Positions 19,958 to 29,913 of a stretch of 64,000 nt of DNA are shown here, one piece after another. A program made the translations under genes and the position numbers. Numbering within the stretch: position 1 is the stretch's first letter; every line of letters begins with the position of its first letter. This DNA comes from Palsa-504 sp963769715 (GTDB taxonomy: Bacteria > Actinomycetota > Actinomycetes > Streptosporangiales > Streptosporangiaceae): the NCBI GenBank assembly GCA_963769715.1, contig CAVYNE010000005.1, forward strand, positions 162,134 to 226,133, given 5' to 3'. The notes under the pieces are model-generated. The model was not told the DNA's origin. It did not search any database and saw only the letters and a list, made by a program, of their open reading frames with translations.

Positions 19958-20974
19958 TTAGCGGGTGCCCCGCGCTGCGTAGGCAGCCACCTGGGCGACA
20001 TTGCTGGCGTCGATGAAGGCCGGGCCGGTCAGCACGGTCACGCCGCCGCCCAGGACGTCGCCGTTGGTCAGGTACAGCCACAGCGAGTCGACCGACACAT
20101 AGCCCTGCAGGTACGGCTGCTGGTCCACGGCCCACTGCACTTGCCCGGACTTGATCTTGGCGATCTCGGCGGCGTTGGTGTCGAAGGTGTAGAGCTTGGT
20201 GGTGCTGTGCGCCGCGGCGATGGCCTGGATGGCCACGAGCGCGACCGGCGCGCCGAGGGTGATGACGGCGTCGATGCTCTTGTTCCTGGTGAGCTCGGCG
20301 GTCATCGAGGACAGCATGGCCGAGTTGTCCTCGCCGTTCACGTAGAGCTTGCTCATCGTGCCCTCGGAGCCGAGGCCCGCTTCACGCCCGCGCACCGGGC
20401 CTCGAGCTGGACCTGGCCCTGGGCCTGCAGCACGCAGAGCACGTTCTTGGCGCCTTCCGACGCGAGCCGCTTGCCCGCCGCGACGCCCGCGATGGATTCG
20501 TCCTGTCCGAAGAACGATCATCCCGCCGCACTGCTGCCAGTTGTTGACGCCCGCGTTGAACATGACCACGGGGATCCCGGCCGCCCTGGCCGCCTTGACC
20601 GTCGGGCAGATGGCCGCCGGGGCGGGGTCGGTGACCGCGATGCCGTTGACCTTGCTGTTGATCGCGTCCGTGATCAGCTGGGCCTGCTTGGTGGGGTCGG
20701 GGTCACTGGAGTACTTCAGCGTGATGTTGTCCTTGGCGGCCGCGGCGGTCGCGCCGGCCCGGATGATGTCCCAGAAGGTGTCACCGGGCGCGGCGTGGGT
20801 GATCATCGCGATCGTGTAGTGCGGCGTGTTGGCGTGGCCGGCCGCCACGCTCGTTTGGCCCGCCGCGGCGGCCTCCGCGGCCCTCTTGCCGCCGGTGGAG
20901 GAGCAGGCGGCCAGGACGAGGGCGAGAATCGCCATCACCGCGATGCCTACTGCTCGCTTTCTTGATCTGAACAT
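19958..20974 (-). pseudogene. Sugar ABC transporter substrate-binding lipoprotein with a compensated double frameshift
   Basis: Starts at ATG 20974 after GGAGG. A basic signal peptide MFRSRKRAVGIAV is followed by lipobox LVLAACSS. The mature part has periplasmic-binding-protein type 1 features (DPDPTKQAQLITDAINSKV, AVTDPAPA, IDAVITLGAPVALVAIQAI, TFDTNAAEIAKIKSGQVQWA). Between about 20512 and 20387 the frame reads RTGRIHRGRRGG nonsense. A shifted frame there restores FFGQDESIAGVAAGKRLASE, so one indel at each end cancels out. The ORF stays open, but roughly 40 residues in the ligand-domain hinge are scrambled as written. It is the receptor for the adjacent permease and ATPase. Confidence 0.85.
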
Positions 20975-21033
20975 CTGATACCTCCGTGTGCGGACGATCT
21001 GTCTGGTTTGCGGGGTGGACCTGGCCGTTCCGG

Positions 21034-22556
21034 TCAGGTGGCGGTCGGGAAATGCATGTGCGTACGGTGGTGCTCTTGGTAGGCGCTGTCTGGCCAGCGA
21101 CTGGTGATGGCCTTGGCGTGGGTGTAGAAGCGGATGCCTTCGGGGCCGTGCACGTGGGTGTCGCCGAACAGCGAGTCCTTCCACCCGCCGAAGGAGTAGA
21201 AGGCCATCGGCACCGGGATCGGGACGTTGATGCCGATCATCCCGACCTGGACCTCACGCTGGAATTTCTTCGCCGCCTGCCCGCTGGAGGTGAAGATCGC
21301 GGTGCCGTTGCCGTAGGGGTTGGCGTTGACGACGTCGATGGCCTCGCCAAACGTCTCGGCCCGGAGGATGACCAGCACCGGGCCGAAGATCTCGTCGGTG
21401 TAGATGTCCATGTCGGTGGTGACGTGGTCGAACAGGCACGGGCCGACGAAGAAGCCGTTCTCGTGGCCGGCCACGTTCAGGCCGCGGCCGTCGACGACGA
21501 GGGTGGCGCCGGCCTGCTCGCCGCGGCCGACGTAGCCGACGATGCGGTCCCTGGCCTCCGGCGTGACCACCGGGCCCATGTCGGACGCCCGGTCGCGGCC
21601 CGGACCGACCTTGGTGTCCTCGGCCTTTTGCTTCAGCTTCGCGACCAGGGCGTCACCCGCGTCGCCCACGGCGACGACCGCGGAGATGGCCATGCACCGC
21701 TGGCCGGCCGATCCGTAGCCCGCCGCGGTGATGTGGTTGGCGGCGAACTCCATGTCCGCGTCGGGCAGCACGACGGCGTGGTTCTTCGCGCCGCCGAGGG
21801 CCTGCACGCGCTTGCCGTTGGCCGTGGCCCGCTGGTGCACGTACCTGGCGATCGGGGTCGAGCCGACGAACGACACCGCCGCGATGCCGGGGTGGTCCAG
21901 GATCGCGTCGACGGCGACCTTGTCCCCGTGCACGACGTTGAAGACCCCCTCGGGCAGCCCGGCCTCGGCGTAGAGGCGGGCGATGAAGTTCGACACGGAC
22001 GGGTCGCGTTCGCTCGGCTTGAGGACGAAGGTGTTCCCGGCGGCGATCGCGATGGGATGCATCCACATGGGCACCATGACGGGGAAGTTGAAGGGGGTGA
22101 TCCCGGCGCAGACGCCGAGCGGCTGCCGGAACGAGTAGGCGTCCACGTCGGTGGAGACCTGCTCGGAGTACTCGCCCTTGAGCAGGGTCGGGATGCCGCA
22201 CGCGTACTCCACCACCTCCAGGCCGCGGATGACCTCGCCCTTGGCGTCGGAGACGACCTTGCCGTGCTCGTCGGCGACGAGCTCGGACAGTTCGTCGGTG
22301 TGCCGCTCCATGAGGTCACGCAGCGCGAACATGACGCGCGCCCGGCGGATGAGCGAGACGTCGCGCCACTCCGCCGAACGCCTTGCTGGCCGCCGCCACG
22401 GCGGCGTCGACGTCGGCGGTTTCGGCCAGCGCGACCTGGGCCTGCGCCGCCCCGGTCGCGGGGTTCCAGACTGTGCCGAACCTCGTCGAGGCTCCGGTCG
22501 TCTCCGAGCCGGCAATCCAGTGTTGAATAGTGCGCTCCCTGCTGGATAGTACGCAT
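21034..22556 (-). pseudogene. iolA: CoA-acylating methylmalonate-semialdehyde dehydrogenase, two N-terminal frameshifts
   Basis: The 21034-22370 part is intact ALDH sequence: GITPFNFPVMVPMWMHPIA, the cofactor region SFVGSTPIARYVHQ, the active-site segment SAGQRCMAIS with the nucleophilic Cys, and DEIFGPVLVI. The true N-terminus (IQHWIAGSETTGAST and onward) reads in a second frame to KAFGG near 22375. The likely start ATG 22556 (MRTIQ) is out of frame with it, and a near-duplication of about 20 nt lies between. MmsA/IolA converts malonate semialdehyde (inositol route) or methylmalonate semialdehyde (valine route) to acetyl- or propionyl-CoA. Confidence 0.88.
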
Positions 22557-22573
22557 CCGTAATTTCAGCCCTT

Positions 22574-24452
22574 CTACAGGTAAAGCCGCTGATCGCGCTG
22601 GGCTGCCTCGTACGCGGCGCGGGCCTGCTGGGTGCTCTCCAGGGCGGCGACCTCGGAGACGGGCACGTCCCACCAGCTCTCCGAGGACGGGACGGGGGCG
22701 AGCGGGTCGGTTTCTATGTAGACCACCGTCGTCCGGTCCGACGCCCTGGCCTGCTCGAGCGCGGCCACGAACTCCTTGACGGTCCGGGTCCTGAGCACGT
22801 CCGCGCCGAGGCTGGCCGCGTTGGCCGCGAGGTCGACGGGCAGGACGCCACCGTCGAGCAGCCCGGTCTCCGGGTTGCGGTAGCGGTAGCTGGTGCCGAA
22901 CCGCTGGGAGCCCAGTGACTCCGAGAGCGAGCCGATGGAGCCGAACCCCTGGTTCTGGACCAAGATGATGTTCAGCTTGATCCCCTCGGACACCGCCGTG
23001 ACGATCTCGCTCGCCATCATCAGGTAGGACCCGTCGCCGACGAGCACGAAGACCTCGCGCCCCGGATCGGCCAGCTTGGCGCCCAGGCCGCCGGCGATCT
23101 CATAACCCATGCACGAGTAGCCGTACTCGACGTGGTACTGCTTGGGGTCGCGGGCGCGCCACAGCATCTGCAGGTCCCCGGGCATGCTCCCGGCGGCCTG
23201 CACGACCACGTCCCGCTCGGCCATGAACTCGTTCAGCGCGCCGAGGATCTCGGTCTGCGCAGGAAGCGGCTGGTGGCCCAGGTGGTACGCCTGGTCCACC
23301 TCCTGCTGCCACCTGACGTCCTTGCTCGCGGAACCCGGTGGTGTACGCCGCCTCGACGTGGTAGCCGCTCAGCGCTTCGGTCAGGGCCTCGAGTCCGGCC
23401 CGCGCGTCGGCCACCAGCGAGACGCCCGCGTGCTTGCCGGCGTCGAACGCCGCGATGTTGAGGTTCACGAACCGCAGGTCCGGGTGGCCGAACGCGGTGC
23501 GCGAGGCGGTGGTGAAGTCGCTGTAGCGGGTGCCGATGCCGAGCACGACGTCGGCCTCGCGGGCCAGCGCGTTGGCGACCGGTGAGCCGGTCGCGCCGAC
23601 GCCGCCGACGGCACCGGGGTGATCCCAGGCCAGCGCGCCCTTGCCCGCCTGGGTGTCGGCCACCGGGATGCCCGTCGCCTCGGCGAAGCGGAGCAGCGCC
23701 GCGCTGGCCTGGGAGTAGATGACGCCGCCGCCCGCGATGATGAGCGGCGTGCGCGCGGATCGAAGCACCGCGACGGCCCGGTCCAGGGCGGCGGGCTCGG
23801 GGAGTGGGCGAGGCACGTACCAGGTCCGTTCGGCGAAAAGATCTTCTGGCCAGTCGTGGGCCTCGGCCTGCACGTCCTGCGGCAGCGCGAGCGTCACCGC
23901 GCCGGTTTCGGCCGGATCGGTGAGCACCCGCATCGCGGCCAGCAGCGCCGAAGGCAGCTGCTCCGGGCGGTTGATCCGGTCCCAGAACCTGGACACCGGC
24001 CGGAACGCGTCGTTGACGCTGACGTCGTAGGATCGCGGGTCCTCGAGCTCCTGCAGCACCGGGCTGGCGGCCCGGGTGGCGAAGAAGTCGCTGGGCAGCA
24101 GCAGGACCGGGATGCGGTTGATGGTGGCGAGCGCGGCTCCGGTCACCATGTTGGTCGAGCCCGGGCCGATCGAGGCGGTGCAGGCGAAGGCCTGCAGCCG
24201 GTTCCGCATCCGGGCGAAGCCGACCGACGCGTGCACCATCGCCTGCTCGTTGCGGGCCAGGTAGTACTTCAGGTCCGCCTCGCCGGTCTCGTGCGCCTGG
24301 AGTAGGGCCTGGCCGACGCCCGCCACGTTGCCGTGCCCGAAGATGCCGAAGCAGCCGGCGATGAGCCGCTGCCGCACGCCGTCGCGCTCGCTGTGCTGGT
24401 TGGCGAGGAAGCGCACCAGGGCCTGGGCCACGGTAAGGCGGACGGTACGCAT
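22574..24452 (-). pseudogene. iolD: 3D-(3,5/4)-trihydroxycyclohexane-1,2-dione hydrolase IolD, one frameshift
   Basis: A ThDP-dependent enzyme of about 625 residues that opens the cyclohexane ring to 5-deoxyglucuronate. The N-terminal part has MRTVRLTVAQALVRFLANQH and the GIFGHGNVAGVGQAL loop, and the central part has GGGVIYSQASAALLRFAEATG. The C-terminal part carries the cofactor motif GDGSYLMMASEIV...LVQNQGFGSIG. The frame shifts near 23325, between YTTGFRE and KDVRWQQEVDQAYH. One indel restores it. The start ATG 24452 follows GGGAGAG. Upstream the frame is open into iolB with no stop. Confidence 0.9.
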
Positions 24453-25329
24453 GTCTATCTCTCCCTGTGCCGACGTCATCGGTAGCCGGGGGTCGATGGC
24501 CTGGCCGGCCCAGGTGCCGCGGATCCAGGCGTGGGCCGGGTCGTCGCAGAAGCGCCAGGCGCGCATCGCCGCCGGGCCCGCCATGACGTTGAGGTAGTAC
24601 AGGTCGTAGCCGGGGCCGGCGATCGACGGTCCGTGCCAGCCGTGCGGGATGAGCACCACGTCGCCCGAGCTGACCTCGGCCAGCACGTCGATGGGGCGGC
24701 CGGGAGTGCCGTAGACCCGCTGGTAGGCGAGCCCCGGGGTTTCGAAGTAGTAGATCTCTTCGAGTTCGGCCTCGTCCTCGCGCGTCTCGTCGTGCTTGTG
24801 CGGCGGGTAGGACGACCAGTTCCCGCCCGGCGTGAGGACCTCGACGGCGATGAGCTTGTCGCACTCGAACGCCTCGGGGGAGCAGAAGTTGTTGACCTGC
24901 CGGCTGGCCTGGCCGGCCCCGCGCAGTTCCACCGGCACGTCTTCGGCCGGACCGTAGCGGGGCGGCAGCCGTCGTCGGCAGCGGGCCGAGGGGATGGCGA
25001 ACACGCCGCCGCCCGCGGACGTCACGGTGACCGTGGCGTCGCGCGGCGCGTAGCAGAAGTCGCTGACGCGGGAGAACACGCTCCGGCGGCCTTGGAGTTC
25101 AAAGGTCTGGCCCTCGGCGGTCACCGTCGGCGGAGCCGGCCAGCGGCAGGACGAGCAGCTCATCCTCGCCGGTGGCCCAGGTGTGCGTGCCGCCGGGCGG
25201 CAGGTGCAGCACGCGCAGGCCGCAGTAGGTCCAGCCGGCCTGTTCGGGCGTCACGACGAGGGAAAAGGTGTCGTCGCCGCTGGTGCCCGGGCGCAGGTAG
25301 AGCTTGTCGTCCATTGTGTTAGCCCCCAT
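24453..25329 (-). pseudogene. iolB: 5-Deoxy-glucuronate isomerase IolB, one frameshift and no stop before IolD
   Basis: A cupin isomerase of about 290 residues that converts 5-deoxyglucuronate to 2-deoxy-5-keto-gluconate. The N-terminal KLYLRPGTSGDDTFSLVV and DELLVLPLAGS continue, after a 1-nt insertion near 25130, as TVTAEGQTFELQGRRSVF. The metal site follows in NWSSYPPHKHDE and VLIPHGWHGPSIAGPGYD. The start is ATG 25329, 4 nt after the previous stop, with ATG 25314 as alternative. At its end ...DPRLPMTSAQGEID reads directly into IolD Met. A TAG is present at that junction but out of frame. Confidence 0.88.
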
Positions 25330-25333
25330 CTCT

Positions 25334-26212
25334 TTAGCCCCGCATCAGGCTGACGGCGGTGTCGACCGCGCCGGCCACGTCGTCGTCGGGCGGGAAGAGC
25401 AGCGTCCGGCCCACCACCAGCCCGTGCACGGACGGCATCTGCAGCGCCTTGTGCCAGCGGTCGAAGGCGGCGTTCTGGTCGGCGCTGACCTCACCGCCGA
25501 GCAGCAGGGCGGGCAACGTGGAAGCGGCCAGCACCCGTTCCATGTCGTCCACGACCGGCACCTTGAGCCAGGTGTAGGCCGAGGTGTTGCCCAGGCCCGA
25601 GGCGACCACGATGGACCGGATCACCGCCTCGGGCGACAGGTCGTTGCGCACCCGGCCGTCGACCTGATGCGAGATGAACGGCTCGACCATCGCCATCAGG
25701 GCGTGCGAGGCCAGGTCGCTGACCGCCCGGGCGCAGGCCTCCATGGTGGGGGCGGTGGCGGGATCGCCGGGGTCGATGCGGAACAGCATCTTGCCGCCGT
25801 CGAACCCCATCGCCGCGATCGCCGCCGCGTCGTACCCGGTGAACCGGTCGTCGATCTCGAAGACGGTCCCGGCCAGGCCGCCGCGGTTCATCGAGCCGAT
25901 GACCACCTTGTCATCCAGCGCGCCGAGCAGCAGCAGGTCCTCGATGATGTCCGCGGTGCCGAGCACGCCGTCCACGCCGGGCCGGGACAGCGCCAGCGAC
26001 ATCCGCTCGAGCAGGTCCGCCCGGTCGGACATCGCCATCGGCCGGTCCCCCACCCGCAGCGCGCCGCGCGCCGGGTGGTCGGCGGCGATGATGAACAGCT
26101 GGTTGTCCTCCCCCAGCAGCGAGGCCCGGCGTCGGCGCCGCGCGGCCGCCTCGGCGATGGCCTGCGGGCGGCGCGTGCGCGCGTCGAGGATGGCCTGGAG
26201 CTGATCATGCAC
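25334..26212 (-). CDS. Cgl0159-type (beta/alpha)8 aldolase-like protein of inositol clusters
   Basis: A 292-residue protein related to class I aldolase/deoxyribose-phosphate-aldolase-like barrels known as the Cgl0159 family. Notable segments are FIIAADHPARGALRVG, GVDGVLGTADIIEDLLLLGA, GMNRGGLAG-like SMNRGGLAGTVFEID, a Lys in GGKMLFRID, and LKVPVVDDMERVL. It probably acts as the 6-phospho-5-dehydro-2-deoxygluconate aldolase (IolJ function), since no other aldolase is in the cluster. That is inference from position. It overlaps iolC by 8 nt. Confidence 0.82.
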   Translation of the reverse strand: MHDQLQAILDARTRRPQAIAEAAARRRRRASLLGEDNQLFIIAADHPARGALRVGDRPMAMSDRADLLERMSLALSRPGVDGVLGTADIIEDLLLLGALDDKVVIGSMNRGGLAGTVFEIDDRFTGYDAAAIAAMGFDGGKMLFRIDPGDPATAPTMEACARAVSDLASHALMAMVEPFISHQVDGRVRNDLSPEAVIRSIVVASGLGNTSAYTWLKVPVVDDMERVLAASTLPALLLGGEVSADQNAAFDRWHKALQMPSVHGLVVGRTLLFPPDDDVAGAVDTAVSLMRG

Positions 26213-27167
26213 TGGTTGCCTCCCGTGGTCCGTCGGCCAGCATCCCGGTGACCTCGGCCACCGTCGGCATGGCGTCCGAGCAGGCCAGCCGCGACGCCAC
26301 GATGGCCCCGGCCGCGTTCGCGAAGCGCATCACGCGCTCGATGTCCCAGTCGGCCAGCAGCCCGTGGCACAGCGCCCCGCCGAACGCGTCACCGGCGCCG
26401 AGGCCGTTCAGGACCTTGACCGGCACCGGCGGCACCTCAGTGGCGGTTTTGCCGTCATGGGCCAGCACGCCCTTGGGGCCTTGCTTGACGACGGCCAGGT
26501 TCACGCCGAAGTCGTGCAGGGCCTGCGCCGCGGCCAAGGGCTCCCGCTCCCCCACCGCCGTCTCGCACTCATCCAGGTTGCCCACCGCGACGGTCACGTG
26601 CGGCAGCGCCTGCTGGACCCAGCGCCGGGCCTCCTCCCGCGACGGCCAGAACATCGGCCGGTAATCCAGGTCCAGGACCGTGATGTCCTTTTTGGCTCGT
26701 GCTTCCAGGGCGGCCAGCGTCGCGGTGCGGCTGGGCTCCTGCGACAGCCCGGTGACGGTCACCCAGAAGACCCCCGCCTCGCCGATGGCGTCGGTGTCCA
26801 GCTCGTCGGCGCGGATCTCCAGGTCCGGCGCCTTCGGCCAGCGGTAGAAGTACAGCGGGAAGTCATCGGGCGGGAAGATCTCGCAGAACGTCACCGGCGT
26901 GGGCAGCCCCTCGACCGCGGTGACGTAGCGGTCGTCGACGCCGTAGCCGCGCAGCGCCGTGTGGATGAAGGTGCCGAACGGGTCCTGGCCGGTGCGGGTG
27001 ATGACCGCGGTGCGCCGTCCGTACCTGGCCGCCGCGACCGCGACGTTGGTCGCGCTGCCGCCGAGATACTTGCCGAAGCTCTCCACCTCATCCAGCCCCA
27101 CGCCGACCTGCTGCGGGTACAGGTCCACGCCGATGCGTCCCATGGTGAGCACTTCGAAGGCGGTCAC
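26205..27167 (-). CDS. iolC: 5-Dehydro-2-deoxygluconokinase IolC (PfkB family)
   Basis: A 320-residue ribokinase-like sugar kinase. The N-terminal MGRIGVDLYPQQVGVGLDEV and GGSATNVAVAAARYGRR form the first PfkB motif. The anion hole and catalytic base are in NGLGAGDAFGGALCHGLL. It phosphorylates 2-deoxy-5-keto-gluconate at C6 with ATP. GTG 27167 is the first start codon after the regulatory gap, so this is the promoter-proximal gene of the leftward iol operon. Confidence 0.92.
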   Translation of the reverse strand: MTAFEVLTMGRIGVDLYPQQVGVGLDEVESFGKYLGGSATNVAVAAARYGRRTAVITRTGQDPFGTFIHTALRGYGVDDRYVTAVEGLPTPVTFCEIFPPDDFPLYFYRWPKAPDLEIRADELDTDAIGEAGVFWVTVTGLSQEPSRTATLAALEARAKKDITVLDLDYRPMFWPSREEARRWVQQALPHVTVAVGNLDECETAVGEREPLAAAQALHDFGVNLAVVKQGPKGVLAHDGKTATEVPPVPVKVLNGLGAGDAFGGALCHGLLADWDIERVMRFANAAGAIVASRLACSDAMPTVAEVTGMLADGPREATSA

Positions 27168-27315
27168 GCGGATGCCCAGAACCGTTCGGCCCCACGGGGT
27201 GTTTCCGGCCTTTCGGAACGTCTCACCTGCATCGAGGCTGCCTCCCTGGGGCTTCGCCTGGAAATACTTCTGAGTTGCTAACTTTTTTACGCCTGTGTTT
27301 CAGTCAGGTCAAGAG

Positions 27316-27384
27316 TATGTCTAGACATATTTACGTCTTGATTTGCTATCAACCTGATGACCTGGTGACATAATGGGGTCATCA
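27316..27384. promoter_or_regulatory. iol operon/GntR operator region
   Basis: TATGTCTAGACATA (27316-27329) is a perfect 14-bp palindrome. TGATGACC (27355-27362) and GGTCATCA (27377-27384) are a perfect 8-bp inverted repeat 14 nt apart. Both lie in the 246-bp AT-rich gap between iolC and the divergent gntR gene, where a GntR/HutC repressor would bind. The second repeat is 30 nt upstream of the regulator start. Confidence 0.65.
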
Positions 27385-27413
27385 TCGAAATTGACCGCCG
27401 CGAGAGAGCGTCC

Positions 27414-28157
27414 GTGAACCCTGCCGCCATGCCTATCCGGGTCGACCGAAGCAGCCCGGTCCCCCTCTACTTCCAGGTCGCGCAGCACCTAGAGCAGATG
27501 ATCGAGTCCGGTGAACTCCCGATGGGCACGCGGCTCGAGAACGAGACCGACCTGGCCGACCAGCTTGGCTTGTCCCGGCCGACCATGCGCCGCGCGATCG
27601 AGTACCTCGTAGGCCGCGGGCTGCTGGTCCGCAAGCGCGGGATAGGGACGCAGGTCGTCGACACGAAGGTCACTCGCGAGGTGGAGCTGACCAGCCTCTA
27701 TGACGACCTGGCCAAGACCGGCCGCGACCCGTCCACCCGGGTGGTCAGCTTCGGGACCGAGGCGGTGCCCGATGCCATCGCGGTCAAGCTCGGCATCCCC
27801 GCCGGAACGCCGGTGTACGTCTTCGAGCGGCTGCGGTACGCCGACGCCGAGCCGCTCGCGCTGATGCGCAACTACGTTCCGGTGCACCTGCTGCGGCTGG
27901 CCCCGGCGGATCTGGAGGCGCAGGGGCTGTACAACCTGCTCCGCGCGAACGGCATCACCATGCGGATCGCCAAGCAGGCGATCGGGGCGCGGGCCGCGAC
28001 CGCGGCCGAGGCCCGCGCGCTCGGCGAGCGCAAGGGAGCGCCGCTGCTGACCATGGAACGTTCGGCCTACGACGACCACGGGCTCGCGGTGGAACACGGC
28101 CACCACCTGTACCGCGCTTCGCGCTACAGCTTCGATCTCACCCTGACCGGCTGGTGA
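27414..28157 (+). CDS. GntR/HutC-family regulator of the inositol cluster
   Basis: A 247-residue regulator. The winged helix-turn-helix (residues ~10-75: PLYFQVAQHLEQMIESGELP, LADQLGLSRPTMRRAIEYLV) is followed by a UTRA ligand domain with VYVFERLRYADAEPLALMR and ending RASRYSFDLTLTGW. GTG 27414 is preferred. The divergent position next to iolC and the dyads between them suggest it represses iol genes until an inositol-derived ligand binds. Ligand is inferred only from context. Confidence 0.9.
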   Translation: MNPAAMPIRVDRSSPVPLYFQVAQHLEQMIESGELPMGTRLENETDLADQLGLSRPTMRRAIEYLVGRGLLVRKRGIGTQVVDTKVTREVELTSLYDDLAKTGRDPSTRVVSFGTEAVPDAIAVKLGIPAGTPVYVFERLRYADAEPLALMRNYVPVHLLRLAPADLEAQGLYNLLRANGITMRIAKQAIGARAATAAEARALGERKGAPLLTMERSAYDDHGLAVEHGHHLYRASRYSFDLTLTGW

Positions 28158-28349
28158 GCCAGGTCACTGCTCTCCGCGCCGAGTCCCGCAAGGTGGCGAC
28201 GGCATTCAATGGATGTGGCTCTCTACCCGGTCTGTCGGGCAGAGTGCCGGCTCCAGCCGGCCCGGTGGAACATGTGACCATGGCTCGCCTCACCGCCAGG
28301 ACCGGTGTGGGACTTAGACAACACCCCTCTACCGGGTCCGGTGTCACGT

Positions 28350-29556
28350 TCACGGGTTACCGGGCGTGGTGGGGACCGGGGTCAGTTCCCCTGGCGCGGG
28401 CCGGCCGAGCGGGGTGCAGGCCGCGCCGAGCGCGCTCATGATCAGCCCGATGACAGGGAACCAGATCAGCATGAAGAGGTATACGTTCGTGTCCGCGCCG
28501 GCACTGATCTCGTAGCGGTATGCGGCGATCGCGGTCAGGTGAGGGCCGTGGTTGAGCCAGTGCAGCAGCCATGCGGACCTGAGCATCAGCGCGGTCGTGC
28601 CGAAGCCGAGCGCGGAGACGAACAGCGCGGCGGTCCCGTTCGCCAGCACCCCGGCGGCGATGCCCTGGCCGATCCTGACGTTGCGGGGCAGCGCGGCGCC
28701 GCCGGGACCGCGGCCGCGCCACGCGGCCAGCGCGGCGGCCGCGGCCGGCCCGCCGAACAGCAGGATCCAGGCCAGCGCCACCAGCGGATCGGCCGTCGAT
28801 CCCGGCAGCCACGGGTCGGTGGCGTCGTTACTGAGCCCGAGGGGTGCCACCACGTACATGACCACGCCGAACAGCAGGCCCGTGCCGGCGCCGATGGCCA
28901 GCGTGCCCCGGGTCACCTGAGACCGCCGCGAGGTCAGGAACAAGATGACGCCCAGGTACGCGATGGTCATCAGTATGAGCGCGATCTCGCCCGCCCAGGG
29001 CGGCCCCCCGGTCGACCTGCCGGGCACCCCGTTGCAGCCCTGGACGTTGCTCCAGCCCTGGGCGATACAGAAGATGTACCGGTACGCGGGCTGCGCCGGC
29101 GTCAGGTTGGCGAACGTCTCGACGATGGCCAGGGCCGGCATGCAGGGCCAGGATCGCCGCGCAGCAGAAGACGCGCAGGGACCGGCCGGCCCGGCTGGGG
29201 CTGGGCGGCCCGAAGAACCGCCGGGCCAGCAGCGGCAGCCCGGCCAGCAGCAGCACCGTGGCGATCACGTGGAACTGGCTGACCGCTGCGTGGCCGACCG
29301 CCGGCTGCGGCCAGGCCGCCCAGGCCGCGGCTCCGGCGGCCGCCGCGAACACCGCCGCGCGGCCGAGCCGGCGCGGCATCAGCGCCTCCCGCGCGAGCAC
29401 CCAGGCCCCGCCGGCCCGCCAGGCCAGCCGCGCCAGCCCCGGCGGCACCTCGTGCGCCTCGGCCCAGACCGCCGCGACCCACTCCCGCCGCCCGGCGGGC
29501 AGCAGCCACGCCGCGGCGCGCCTGCCCGCGGCGGCCGCCCGGTTCAGCGTGTTCAT
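28350..29556 (-). pseudogene. Multi-pass membrane protein, PadR-linked paralog A (one frameshift)
   Basis: About 400 residues. The N-terminus has the family motif AVWAEAHEVPPGLARLAWR after an LLPAGRR sequence. Roughly eight hydrophobic segments follow, then an extracytoplasmic Cys-containing loop FCIAQGWSNVQGC. It is about 75% like paralog B at 29914-31251. A 1-nt insertion near 29140 separates the N-terminal ~140 residues from the rest; paralog B shows the intact reading through AAILALLPAFAF. ATG 29556 overlaps the stop of the PadR gene. Function unknown. A regulated permease-like or sensor protein is possible. Confidence 0.75.
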
Positions 29557-29903
29557 GGCACCACCCCCACGACCGCGCCCCGGACGGCCGGCGTCCGCGC
29601 CGCCTTGGTGGCCGCCGGCCTGGCCGGGCTGGCCAGCGCCCCCGTGGTCCTGGCCAGCCCGGCGGCCGTCAGCCGGTACAGGTGCCGCCGCGGCCGGCCC
29701 GGCTGCGGCTCGTCCTGCCAGCAGGCCTCCACCAGGCCCCGGTCGGCCAGCCGGATCAGGATCGGGTACAGCGTGCCGGACTTCAGGCCGGTCTGCCTCG
29801 CCAGCGCGTACCCGTGCTGCCACTGCGACGGCTGATCACACAGCGCGGCCAGCACGGACAGGGTTTGCGCGGAGAACTCAGGACGCGACGCCACGCGGCT
29901 CAC
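29553..29903 (-). CDS. PadR-family transcriptional regulator (module A)
   Basis: A 116-residue winged-helix protein. SAQTLSVLAALCDQPSQW is the first helix pair, HGYALARQTGLKSGTLYPIL the recognition helix, and RLADRGLVEACWQDEPQPGR with RRHLYRLTAAG the wing, in the usual PadR pattern. GTG 29903 is preceded by GGAGA. The stop overlaps the start of the membrane-protein gene by 4 nt, so the two are co-translated and the regulator probably controls its own operon. Confidence 0.88.
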   Translation of the reverse strand: MSRVASRPEFSAQTLSVLAALCDQPSQWQHGYALARQTGLKSGTLYPILIRLADRGLVEACWQDEPQPGRPRRHLYRLTAAGLARTTGALASPARPAATKAARTPAVRGAVVGVVP

Positions 29904-29913
29904 TCTCCATAGG

